DNA from: Sweltsa coloradensis
Taxonomy: Eukaryota; Arthropoda; Insecta; Plecoptera; Chloroperlidae
Direction of reading: 5' to 3'
DNA: 64,000 nt
NCBI GenBank assembly: GCA_024449915.1
Contig: JAMZAV010000438.1
Coordinates: 62,001 to 126,000 of the forward strand
Of this stretch, positions 26,501 to 40,004 are shown in pieces; within the stretch, counting starts at the first letter, position 1, and every line of letters begins with the position of its first letter. The notes below the pieces were generated by a model, which was given only the letters and a program-made list of their open reading frames with translations, did not search any database and was not told where the DNA came from. The translations under genes and the position numbers were made by a program.

Positions 26501-29500
26501 ATTGATTTACGTTGACAATGACAATTTTAAGTCGTCATCTCTTCTTCTGTCATATGAAAATTCATACCAGAGATATGACAAATTGTGTGATAAATAGGTG
26601 GTTTTGAAAAAGTCAGTAACTTTAGATAATGACATTTTATTTATGTTTATATTTATTTATTGGTTAACACTCAAGTTCAGAATTGCTGCCATAGTACATT
26701 CAGGTAGGCTAATCAATTTTTTTAAAACATAAAACTCGGTAAAGAAAACCAAAAAACAGTCGAACATGATAGGTTAACACTTAATTACAATAACTAGACC
26801 TATAAAACAATAGTTAATATAATTTAAATTATAACGTAGGGCCTACAATGTTTTCTTTGATGATTACCAAAGTACTGATAAGTAATAAAAATAACATAAC
26901 ACAGAGTAAAACATTGTATTACATCAGCATGATCATATCGTTTAGCTCGTTAACTTTTTTAAAGTATTTATATTAATATTTATTTATTATATTTTTTTAT
27001 GATTTTATTATATAATCATAAGGATTATCACAACACAAATTGTATGTAATATCCTTAAAAACTAATACATAAAAAGACACAATTAATTAGTTGTGAGTTT
27101 AGAGAATTTGCCTTTGAAATTGGTACCACGTATTTGTTGGTAATGGAAAGCTGATATTGATGCTTTCAATAGATTTGGAATCGGCATTTGCTTTGCTGTT
27201 ACGTTTCTTTTTATAAATTTATTGAATTCCGATGTGTTTTTATGGAAATATTATTTTTTGTTTTATTTGTATTGTTTCGGTGATATTTGAGTTTAATGTT
27301 CTATAGACATAATGCATTATTCTAAATTTCCATTGGCACGTGTATTTTTTATGTAGTGTCGATACTGGCTTTGTTCCACCTCTGTACTCGTTGAAGTATT
27401 GGCATTGGCATTTTCGTAGTTGTGATGTTTACATTGGCGTTTGGCGTCTGTTCGCTCGCTACATAGACATGTCGGTGTGGATTTAAGCGTACGCGGTGTA
27501 AAATTAGTATACGCACACAAACACAGCCCTACACGCTAAGCGCACTATCCTGGTAACACGCAGTAAAGTGCACTAGAGAGTCTGACGAGTGCTAGCCTGT
27601 CTGTATGGCGCGTACTCATGTTCTGCGGTTGTTTACCTAATTTGATTGCGAGACTCACGTTTGGCTTTCAAATCGCTACCGCCGCCGGCTTTGTACATGC
27701 GAGCGCGATTATAACGGCCCAGATACGTCGAGAGACATTTTGTTTGTGTTACGTATTTGTTTAATGTGTTTTTCTTAGTCAATACCTTCGGGAAAATCTA
27801 GATTTGTGTATGTATTTAAGTTGCGTTGAAATGGATGTTCATTTTAAAATAATATGGGTTTTATTCAGAAACAGTTCATTGCAGAATTGGTTTCACGTTG
27901 TAAATTGTGAAATATTTAAAAGAAAATTAGTTTTCTTGAAAAGTATTTTTCATGTTTTTACAATGTTTCTACAAATAATAGCCCTATGGTACAGACGATT
28001 AATCACTGAAAATAATAATATAAAATAATATACAAGGAAGAATGAAATTGTATTATATACCTTTTGTTTATAATTCGTGTATGCTACATTCATACAATGA
28101 CAGAAAGATACGTCGTGCCGTTGTCTCCGACTTTGGAGGATATAGTTCAACACCCACCACTGGCAATCCTGCCTTAAAGTTTTTTCAAGGATTTATTCAG
28201 TTATTATATAGCATATCAGTATTCGGTTATGCCAATACTAGGGATTTGATTGGACATTCCATTTGCACATGAATTTCTGTGGTATGTCTAGTGGACAAAA
28301 ATGGAAAATAATCTACACAGCCATTACGCAATCTTGAATGTTAATTAATGGTTGTTATCTTCTATGATAACATCAGTACAACCAATCCGGAAACATAATA
28401 ATTTACACAAATCTGTATTTACATTTTAAAAATTGAACTCAACTATCGACATTTGTAGGTTCAGACTTCACGTCCATGAGAATACATTTTTATTGTCTAT
28501 AGATATATCGCTCAGTTATTTTTGTGTCCTTGTTTTGAGATTATTTGACTGGGTCGTTCTCTCTTTAAACCCAATCAAAAAACTTTTTTTTGCTCGGACC
28601 GTATTAAACTCAAACCTGATTTACCGGGTTCGACTCCCAGACTCAGTATCGCGTCGTGTCCAATGGAAAGCGTGTGTGCCATAGTTTTCAACTGCGAGAG
28701 TGCCGTGCAATGGACGACCGCTCCTAGCCCCAGGGCTGGGTGCATTTGAGTGGCAAACACGATGCATTTGATGCATGTGATCGCCTGGTACACATTCATT
28801 TCGATGATGTTTGTGGTCGGTGTTATTGACTGGGTTTCACATGCGGTAGGAAGTTTATAAACAGGTAGGAAAACACGAGTCCTCCTGATGAACATAGTAT
28901 CATTCCGTGTTAGTTGGACTCCCGTGGATGGAATGGGTTTTAGAGAGTTGTCCTCATTTTGAGCGAAAACCACAAACTTTGATGAAACGCGTTTTCCAAA
29001 CTCTTCTTTTAAAATTAAATTAATAGTGAAACAGATTTATTGTTCATAAATGAACTAATCACTGTCCTGTGTTTTTTATTAAAGTAATATTTTGAAAAAG
29101 TGAACTTCCGTCGACTGGCTGTTAATGATTTAAAATAATGGTAACATACTGACAAAAACAACCACAGCTATGTGGATGATTATTATAAAAACTATACAAA
29201 GTTGTTTTTATTGTAAGTGTATTATGCACGTAGAAAATCATTATGAAACAATTAGTACGCTATTGACACTGGTTTTTTCGAGGGGGTACATGCATGCAAT
29301 ACCACAGCCAAGAAGATTATGTCAACAATCTATCACTATAGAATAGAAAAGAAAAACACGTTACATTAAATAAAACAAGAACTTTGGCGAAAGTTCAGGA
29401 CATGGCGATTGGTGAGTAGGTATAGAATTACCACCAAAACTTGCCTTTTAGCTGGAAAGTACACTATAAAACATTTGTTACTATTTATTCATATAAATCA

Positions 29501-32500
29501 CGAAATCGGTTTAATTTATTCTTCCTTCTCCACTCCATTTGAGAGATCGTCGGTTCGACCCAAGTACTGACTAAGAATTTTGTTGTGTTTTAAGTTGTCG
29601 TCAGGTGAATTTTAGAAATTGAGTCTTCAAAAATACCAAAATCCATTGAAAGTTGTCCCTTTAAAGGTAGAAGACTAGAAAACTTGTAATAAGGCACGTT
29701 TGTGTATGCCTGTCAGCTACTTGCTTCTACCTACGACTTCATATTCCTTATTTAATTACCTTCCAACATTTATAAAACCTGTGCACTAGTTTATAGTTGA
29801 TAATGAATGTATTGTGCTTCGCTTCTCAGGTTTCAAGGAGAGAATAGTCGAGAGTCAAAGAACAAACAACCTTATTTCATCTACTCGATGACAAAGAGCT
29901 TTGTTTCCTTGATTTGCGTCGGAGACTGAAGTTCTTGTTTGCCGTAGGTTTGGTTCCAAAATCAGCGAGCCAAGATGAAAAAGATCCAAAAGAAGGCGAG
30001 ACAAGAAAATAATAAGACGAAAGACGACGAGAGTAGTAATGAAAAGATCCAAAAAGTGAAAGAAGAGGAGCAAAGTAAGAGATTTTTAATAATGCTCCGT
30101 TTCATGTTTGCCTTACTTTCGAAGCCAAATAAATCCGCATGGGTAGTAGTTTTAATACAGAATTTAGTTCGGTTGAAAAGGATTTTCTGAGAAGGATCCT
30201 TTCGACAAAGTCCCTTTAAGCCTTGACTTTGGTGAAACTTCTCAATAATCTATAGGCCTAGGCTTTGCCGGCACGGCGCTAGGCTAAGATAGTTTGGCCT
30301 CATTGGGCGGTGGGATCTTGAAATGGTCCGCCAGTGCTGCGGGCGGTATTTTATCAGGGGAGGGGCGGTGCGTTGCCACAGCAACGGGCTGGCTTCTCTT
30401 TGCCCTCACTGACGTCTCTCGTTGCTACACGGAAGTCACGTTCAAGCCAGCAGCCCTTTGTGCCGAGTGAAATAAGATTCCACGGGCTGAGCCGGGATCC
30501 AGACTCATTCCTACATGGTGTGGTATTATTAGCCTTTTATCACATATCACATGGTTGAGTCCAATTAATATAAGGGTGGGCTATGTATGCGCACTGCTGC
30601 AACAATGCAAATGTGTAGGAAGAACTTTGTCAGCAAGCAACGTACTGTATTACTAGTCCTTGTTCCACATTTAAACTATTTATGAACAAATTGAGTGATA
30701 AAGTGATTCAATTGCACTGTGTATCAAAATTTGTGTTTGTGCAAAATCTACGTAGAAACCTACTTAGGTTATAGATTTTTGACATACCATATATGTATTA
30801 AATATCCCTTTGGGGGATACCATGATATAGAGTACACAATGGCCCAAACTGTTAGTTGTTAGAGTCAGGAAAAATATATTTATTTTCTTGTATTAATATT
30901 ATTATTTTGTGTACATAATATGTAATTTTAGTTTTATTTACTGCCCTACTTCGTAAATTTGCTTTTGTTACTGAATAGAATATACGTTAATTAAATAAGT
31001 AATTGCATTTCAATACAAGAGAAAGCGCCACGCATACGGTCTTTTAGTGCTGGCCATTGATTGTCTGCATGATAGGGACACGAACACATGAAAACGACGA
31101 GTAAACGTAACAACATGTCTCGTTGCTCGCTCGAACTAGGTTTTTTTCATTTATATTTGATTCTTTTTAATTCATTCACTTCAAATTTTTAGTATACGAT
31201 GTGAATATGTTATCAAAAATTGTTGATTTACTATAGTACTTATTATACTTGATTGTTATAACATGATTTTTCAAACCTTGCACAATTACATTTAATTATT
31301 TTGAGTACATTTATGGACTTAATTTCATTTAGTTGTCTTCCTTTGTAAATAAGTTTTATAACCGACGTTAAATAAATAGATACATAAACAACCAACGGTC
31401 GAGTAATATCGAGTACTTCACTATACTTTATCAGGTCTAACACTAAAGCTAAGGTGACGTTACTACTAGGGGATAAATTTGAGTCGGTGTCGAAGTTCAT
31501 AGGCTGATTGGCGAGGCTGCTCGACTTTCTTTTATCATATGACTGTATTTCCAATCACAATCACGGATAGGGAGCGAAGTTGCCTAAGGAACAGATTGAC
31601 AAAGAAGAACACACAAATCAAAACTTAACATTTGAGATTTTTGGTGGAGGTGCCGGGTAGAGATTGTTCTTGTAAAATACTAGCCCCGCCCCATTGATCC
31701 CAGGTCACCAACATTCTGTATCATCTTTGTTGAAATGTAGTGTCAGCAAAATACGCATGTCAATCGGAGGTCATGTTCGGTTTTTAGTGTGAGACTTGAC
31801 ACTCGGCCAGACGTCAGACTAAGTCGAGCCCGAAGGACAGAAATGCGATGTTTATTCAGCTCTTTCAAACCCCGCGTTCATTATAGTGGACGGTTCAAAT
31901 TTGATTTAAAGTTTTTTTTTAATTTCGCCAATTTAAAAAAAAATGTGGAATTCAAATTCATCTTCACCTTCTCATTTTGATGCGATGAATACTTCCTTTT
32001 TTAGAGAAGATTGAAAATTGAAATGTGCAAAAACGTAAAAAAAAAAGTTTTTTGGGGTTTCTCCCGGAAATGTTATATATTTCTAGTATTGCTAGTATTT
32101 GAGATACAAAAATCCAAAATATGCCAAAAATTCGGAAAAATGTGTTTGAGAAATGCACTTATATTTAATTTGAACATAAAACGTTGCTTTTATTCAAAAT
32201 CCAAAATTTCCCATAATTCCTTAAATATTACAATGAAAGTTATTTTAAAAAATACTTAGGGAGTATCAGAAAAATATGCGAAATGTTAATTTTTAGCTTA
32301 AAATAACAAAATTGGAGCCAATTTAATCATGGTCCGAATAAGTTAGGGTAGGCCTAACTACCTCATATGTATATATTCTATTTTTATTTGTAAAGTACAT
32401 CACACACTTCATAAAAATTGTTAGTAAATAAATTTACAAGCAGTGGGTATGTAATTGGATGAGCGTAGCGAGCGAAGCGAAGATTCCATTTCACTACACT

Positions 32501-35500
32501 GGAGAAAAAAATCCGGAATGTTTTTTTTTTTTTTTTTTTTTTTTCTGTATTTTTGTTTTGTCGTTTTAAAACCCATTTCGGCTAAAAACCCATACTTTCC
32601 CAAATTTCGGGTGAAATTTTATGGAGGGGGCCCTTTGAATCTCTTTAAAGAAGGAACTTCCCAAAGTTTTTTAGCGCAAACGAAAATTATTTTCTCATGA
32701 AAAATCGGAAAATTTTTTTCGATTTTTTTTATTTTTTAAAAAATTTTTTCAGCTTATAAAACCTACATCTTTGGGCCGAAATTTTAAAGATTTTTTTTAA
32801 CCCGAACCTTATTTTTTGAAATTTTTTATTCGTGTGGAAATTTTTTAGCGCAATCCAAAAAAATATTTCTCATGAAATTTGAAAATTTTAAAGTTTTTTT
32901 TTTTTTAAAACAATTCCTTTTTTTTATTAAAATTAAAATTTTTTATCCCATTTTTAAAAAATTTTTTTTTTTTACAGAACCTTAAATTTTTTAAAACCCT
33001 AATTTTTTGTGTAAAAAATTTTTGGCGGGAATTGAATATTATTACTTAAAGAAAATTTTTAAAATTACGACCCTTTTTTTCCTTTTTTTAAAAATTTTCA
33101 TTAATTAAAAAAATTTAAATTTTTGGTTTAATTTTTTATTTTTTTAATTTAAATTTAAAAAAAAACTTTAAATAATAAAGATTTTTTTTACAGAAAAACA
33201 AAAATCCGCTTTAAAAACATGGCTTTTTTCTTCCCAAAGGGACCAAATTTCGCTCATCCAAAACCCCGGGCGGGACTTAAGCGTTTTCCTTTGTCCCATA
33301 GACCCTTTTGTCTGCACTACCTTTTCCACCATCTTGGGGTTTTACTTCCCCCAAGGCGTTTACTTAACAAACATTTCTAGTATGGGGGCCCCTTAAAGTA
33401 AACGAAGACCTCTCTGTAATCCTTTCCCCGCCCGGTCCGCAAACATTCGTCTCCTGTTTGCTGTTAATTTTTCTGAGGGGAAACGTTCTGTCCCGTCCCG
33501 AGATGAAATTTTTCTGGGAGGGGCCGGGCCCTCCAAAGGGAATCCTTAAAGTTGGGCCTTTTGCTTTTTGAACGGCCCCTTTCGCTATAAAAAATAACCC
33601 AACCACAGTTAAAATTATATTTTATGGGCCTTTCTTTTTTGTTTTTTGTGTGGGAAGGGGGAATGGCCAAAAAGTTTTTAACCCAAATTCAACCCTTTCC
33701 CCCAACGGGGGCGAAATTTAAAGTTTTTCTTATTTAAATATAAAAAATATAAAAAAAAACGGGTTTTTACCCTTTAAAAACCAAAAAAAAAAAAAAAACC
33801 CTTTTTTACTTTTTTTCATTTAAAATCGTTAAAAACCCTTTAAGGGAATTAAATTCCCAAAAATTTTTCCCGGTTTTTTGAAACTTAATTTTATAATCGT
33901 GATGAACGGCAACGTTATTATTTTTTATAACTCTTAAGTTAAATTTTATCTGAAACCCCAAACCCCGCAACTCCACATAAAAATGGAAGTACATTTCAAA
34001 ATCTCTATCGCTGTACCCAGTATTTTTTTCAGGATGGTAATTTTTTCAGCAGAAAACTTGTATGTGTGTACGATCGGATAGAATATTGTGACATACTTGT
34101 AATGGCGAGTTAGTCACGTATGTTTTAGGATCGGGACAAAGTGACAAACATGATGCCGCTTCAGTATTGTCATGCCAACAGGTCTAGCCTCTAGATCATT
34201 AAACAAGTGTGTCGTACTCGTACTCGTGTATAGCAGCACAATTGCGATTCTCATTTCCGTTCTGTGTTGCATACGCTCCATGCGATTCTCTTTCATGTCT
34301 CTTCAGCAAGAGTCTCTTTACCCTAGGACAGTCTTTGTCACTTCACTAGTGGGGAGGATGAGTTGAGGGGGGTGGAGGAATCAAACACGAAACTTGAGAA
34401 AGAAGTTAGTTTTCAATATTTTGAAAGTTTTTAATACACCACGCAATTATATTTCGGCCATAATGCGAAATAAGTTATCGTCAATTATTACTCTGGTAAA
34501 CAAATAATTTACTTTTCCGATTGACTCATTATTTTTTAATTCTTATGTTAATTGAGAGGCATTCATTCGTGCGATCATTTAGTTACGCATAAATATGATT
34601 TACCTACACAAATATTTATATTCGAATTATATTATTCGAAATCAAATTTTCTTGGTATTGTGTGCCCTTAAACTCTTATAACTAAGTACATAAAACATAA
34701 AAATTACATTAATCATTTCGCAAATTTTCACCATTATCGACTTTAAACTACCAATCTACGATAATCTAAAACATCATGTCTTATGTTAGAGATTTTTATT
34801 TGAAAAAGTACAAAACACCGTGGATATTATGCTAAAATTTGCATAATTTAGTTCTTCTATGTATTTTTACTTAAAATAAACCGCGGTAGAACATAATTAT
34901 CTTTTTCTTCCAATCGCGATCTTTTTATCAACTTTCTCTCACACCTCGTAATGTGCTGCTACAGTTCAGTGTGTCCCCTCTTGTCACCAGGTCCTCGGGG
35001 TATGACGCCTGGCTTCCTCAACGACAGCTGTAGCGACACAGAGGCGGGCTCGGCAGGGACGGCCGTCGACGGCTACCGTCCCACCCCCTCCGACGCCGAC
35101 CTCCACTTCATGCCCATCAAGGAGGAAGTCATGGACCACGACGACAACTCCTCCTTCTTCAAGAACAACAACAATAACAACAACAACAACAACAACAACG
35201 GGGAACACCATTCGGTGCAGCTGCACCCACAGGACTACACCTCAGGTATGCACCACGTGACTAGGTCTGTTACACTTGCCGGGCAGATTTCGGCACAAAA
35301 CATTGCTTGTTAGCATGAAGTATTTCCTGAAATTTAAAAGTGAGATATATTCCTTACAAATCAATTTTTATTGGGCCCTCCTTTCGAATGCGTTTTAATG
35401 CGGACTTTTACAAAATTGCAATTTTGACAATATTTGACGGAAGTTCGTAGGAATGTATATAATAATTATTATTATAAGGAGAGTGCGAGTAGTGATTTTA

Positions 35501-38500
35501 AAGTTCGAATCGAATATCGTGGTTGACGGGCATGGTGGAGGTGCCGGGTTTGCTGTGAAATTCTATTACACACTATAAAATTCGAATCAAATATAGTTGT
35601 TATCTAATTTGCATGAGAAATATGAATTATTCTACTCACCAACCACATAAAAATGTTGGTAAATCTTCTTTCTAAAAATATCACCTAATTGTTTCAATCA
35701 TTGAATACATACAGTTTCTAGGGCCGACAGATATAAATCAAAGGTCGTCTACAAACAGTGTGTATTCTTAAACAAATCCTCTACACTAAGCTAGTAAAAG
35801 TGTCAGTAATGCTAACTTACTAGCTGATCTCAATAAACTTTCGCACGAGACCCATCCCAACTTTCAAAACAAAACTGTCTGATTACCTTCGATGCTTCAA
35901 ATATGCCGACTCTTATCAAAGCAAGATAAGAACATAAAGCACTTCTGATTTGTTGAAACTTGATTTCACAACTGCTGATACAAATGACTGACGTCCAATT
36001 ATTGTTCTGACTTCCATAACTGATTCGTTGCATGAATGCTTCCTAACTTTGCTTTCCGTTTATTTATAGTTTTGTTGTATGGCTTCATTTTCAGGTATTG
36101 AAGGTTATTACGTAGCAGATCTCAATAAGGAACTTGCCTTCTATTCACAGATATTACACTCTCCAACCCCTCTCATTCTCCCCTTCTTTAATCTTATTCT
36201 CGTGACCATATAAATTTGCATCTAAGCTAATTCAAATTTATGATGATCCAGTTTACTTCACTGGAATTTCACAAAATAATATACATGAACATAATATAAT
36301 ATACACTACTCTCCTTCATCCTCCTGTATAAGAAGTTAATTATATAAAATATAAATTCATGAGTTTGTTGTTGATTTACGCTTATAATAATATGTAGGTG
36401 GTATTTGTATACCATATACCTACCGTGGTATGTATTCGATTCACCTAAAGGGGATCACTACTGTTTAACTAATGTAGGCCTATACTCTTCAACGGTGTAA
36501 TCATGTCACTTTCAATATTTAATTCGTTTTACAAAGCATGCAATCATCCTATATTTTAACACTTTCCATTTTGTTCATTTTTCTACCACAAAACTTTTAT
36601 AAATCCATTGGATTGTATGACATAGCCCCTACTCATAATTTTTATATCTTCCAATATTCCCATATTCATTACCAATTGTTTTTTGTTTCCTTTGTAGCTT
36701 CTTCATAATGCATTTTTTTTTATTGATATACAATGATTACACATTCCAGTTCCCACATTTCTTATCAATTGATGATTTTTTTCTATCTCCGAATATGTTG
36801 TCCAAACATTGAGAGCTGTATGTACTTTATAAATAGACATATTGTTAAGAAGAAGAAGAAGAGGTTGTCGTAATAATTTCGGTTATTTCTATACAAACAT
36901 TACTACCGAAAATGTTGTTATTTCTTGATAAGTCTTGCTAATCTATATTAAAGCATGGGAAGCCCCTCGTCTACGTGTTACAAAACCGCCGAGAGAGTAT
37001 GAATGACGAGAAAGAGGCCGCGAACAATAGATAGGCCACCACCACACTATGCGTTGTGAAATACTAAATCATAAACGTGAAAAATCTCCCTTGTGTATAA
37101 ATTGACGTCGGTTTTCTTGGCTGATGGTTGATCCATGTATCATTTCCTAAACACATAACCCCCGACGTACGAGGGGTGTGAGGTCGTATGTTCCGTCAAA
37201 TGTGATGATCGTATGTGAGGATGTGTAGGGCTTTATGGCTGACACGGGAAACAATATCGCGAAGCACGAGAAAAATCTCGTGAACTCCGACTCCAGGGGT
37301 GCCACGCCTCGGCGGCTCGCGATAATTCATCGTCACGTGACGTTTGCAGTTAAATTACAATTTTGACAATTAAAGTTGAGGAATCCGAATGATAGAACTG
37401 GCGTTTTGGATTCGCGTTCAATATGTGTAACATTTATATTTTTAATCGTAGAGTTTTTTTATATCATCTATTGTGATTCATTTAAACGTGGTTAAATATT
37501 AAAGCTCAATGGGTCGTATTATTAATCAATCATACATTTTTAATTTATTTTATAAGAAATCCAAATATAATTATGTAAAGTAAAACGTTAACGTTAATTG
37601 GTTTCGCGAATGGTTCGGAATCTTCAGAATCTAACATAAAATGTGTCAATTTAAATTTAATTGCTGTTCAAGATCCCCAAAACAATACCTAAATTGAAAA
37701 TCGGATAATTTAGAAATACTGTCGAATAAAATTGACAGTGAAACGGTGGTTTGTTAATCACTCAGGTATTCCAGCATCCAATACGGAACTCTCCGCAGTG
37801 GCTCGTATTTTTGGGACGCAGGTCTGAAACGTAGGAACGCGGGTTCGATTCCCGCATAATTACGTCATGGGTTTTTAATTGGCCTTCATCCTTATCTCAC
37901 CTTGTCTCGAAAAGTTATATCGTGATAATACAGACGTCAAGCAACAATAATCAGTGAAAATCATTCAATTTAATTTAATCAAACGTTACAAACAAAGGTG
38001 TTGATTGATTTGAAATAAAGTAAATTTTTAATTCCTTCCCAATTAAATGTATTACACGCAATAACGCAATGTTCGTTAACATGTTTGTTTAGAAAATTAA
38101 GGTTTAGAGTTTTGTTCTCTTGATGAAAAACCTTAATAATAACAAATAACCTCAGTTTAGCATCGGGATTCCATTTCATGATGGAATAATGATTATCTGA
38201 ACAGAGTATCTAAACAGCCCGATCAATCACAAAGTGTAATGATAATCTGGTTATATGAAATAAATGTTTGGTCTCTAGACGGCTAGCATACTTTATCAAC
38301 CACGCACAGAACCACCTCGAGTTTACGGTTTGACATCCCTGTCGGCCGATTCACCTCGAGGTAAAAACTAGCCCAGAATCAGCCCCCCCCCTCAGACCCC
38401 GGCCCCACAAAACGTTGAAGAAACGCTTTATCGCCGTATGTTGCCGTCATTACTTGCACCCTTAATGGTCCCAGCTTTCCGCCGCACGAAAACTCGACGG

Positions 38501-39958
38501 CGGCGAAGAAAATAGGAAAAAAATTGTTGGCTCGTGTTTTCATCGTGCATTCCAAGGGAGCCGGTAGGGTGCAGGCTTTCCACCGAGGACGGGAATAGGG
38601 CGCATCCTATACTGTTTTCAGCCGACACAATGGAGAATCAATGACATAGCTAAAGGGAGACAAATGACTATCGGAACACGGCGAAGGCGGAGCTGGGCGC
38701 GAGGAGGAGTCTTGGGAGATTGAAATATACATCGGGAATAGATCATTGAGGGATAAAATAGCAAAACATTGGGAAAAGAACAGATAGCGATAAGCGTGGC
38801 GATCAACGGATTTATACCGGGTATCAATTCGCCTAATGGTTGATGGAACGTTTGGGCTTTGCGACTCGGTCGATTCGTATGCGATTCTTTATTGTTCGAG
38901 TAAAACCGTAAACGAACCTTTTTCTACGTAAATAAAGCTTCAATCGTGGTGTAAAAGTCATTTCATGATTTCAACGTTTAACTACAAATATTTAAGTTTT
39001 ACGTAATAAATCGTTCAATTTAAAATCACATTTGGTGGAGGTGCCGGGTCCGTGTTAAGTAAAATAATACTAACAAAAATTATTAAAATTTACAAAATCA
39101 CAATATCGGATAAAATTGTATACGAATTGATTTGTTAGGTTGGTGATAATATCAATGAGAATGAGGTTCTTAATTTTTCTTGCAGCCATTGGCACTTGGC
39201 AAACCTTGTCATGAGTAAGGTTATGTATGTGTTTTGTTGATGTATATATACCTAATTGCCTACTGTATAATGTTGTACTATATACTAGGAAAACGCTAAA
39301 GTCCCGCCGCGTTGATGGATGAGCGTTTTTTTTTTGCGTTTTGTGCGTTTGTTTGCATTTTTTCCTTTGCAAGTGCTTTTTGAATGCATTGTGGAGGTGA
39401 TTGTTGTCAAGTTTCTATTCTTATTTGTTAATTGGTATTATAAACTTCAAAAACTCATATTAAAACCTTTATTTCTGTAGATTCTGACTAATTTTTTCAA
39501 CTTTTTCTTTCAAAAGGTACTACATCACCATAACCTTAATGTCCATGTGAAATCTGAACGTTGTAGCCCTACCCGTTTGGTCAGAATCGGCCCAAATGTG
39601 ACGAAAATATCGCACTAAAAATTGAAAAACTAATATTAAAACCTTTATTTCTATAGATTCTAGCTAACTTTTTCAACTTTTTCTTTCAAAAGGTACTACA
39701 TCACCATAATCTTAATGTCCATGTGAAATATGAACGTTCTAGCCCCACCAGTTTGGTCAGAATCGGCCCAAATGTCACGAAAATATCGCACTAAAAATCG
39801 AAAAAAATCGTAAAAGTACGATATTATGAGAAATATTTCTTCGATTGTACCAAAAACAATACACCTCTAAGTTCAGAGAAAACGAAGGTCCGGTCAAATT
39901 TTCATCAAGATCGCGTATGCCGTTTGCCCGGAATCGAGCGAACAAACAGACGGAAAAA

Positions 39959-40004
<46 letters not shown>

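Larger units (their letters stand above)
16860..29947 (+). other. Lmx1 intron c-d (13 kb, splits the homeodomain)
   Basis: Phase 0 intron between homeodomain residues 46 and 47. Contains a GGATGAGCG-family fragment (17060-17255), two LINE-like tails, tRNA-Ala-like motifs at 18401 and 25389, a purine-rich stretch (18960-19330) and the BEL/Pao element. From 26100 to 29940 it is AT-rich with no recognisable element, apart from a more GC-rich patch at 27410-27740. Confidence 0.88.
30075..34990 (+). other. Lmx1 intron d-e (4.9 kb)
   Basis: Phase 1 intron. It begins with a GC-rich island (30240-30510), then two LINE-like tails, a tRNA-Ala-like motif (31642), and a degraded inverted GGATGAGCG-family copy merging into a low-quality looking tract (32520-34010). 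34020-34980 is AT-rich with nothing recognised. Confidence 0.88.
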
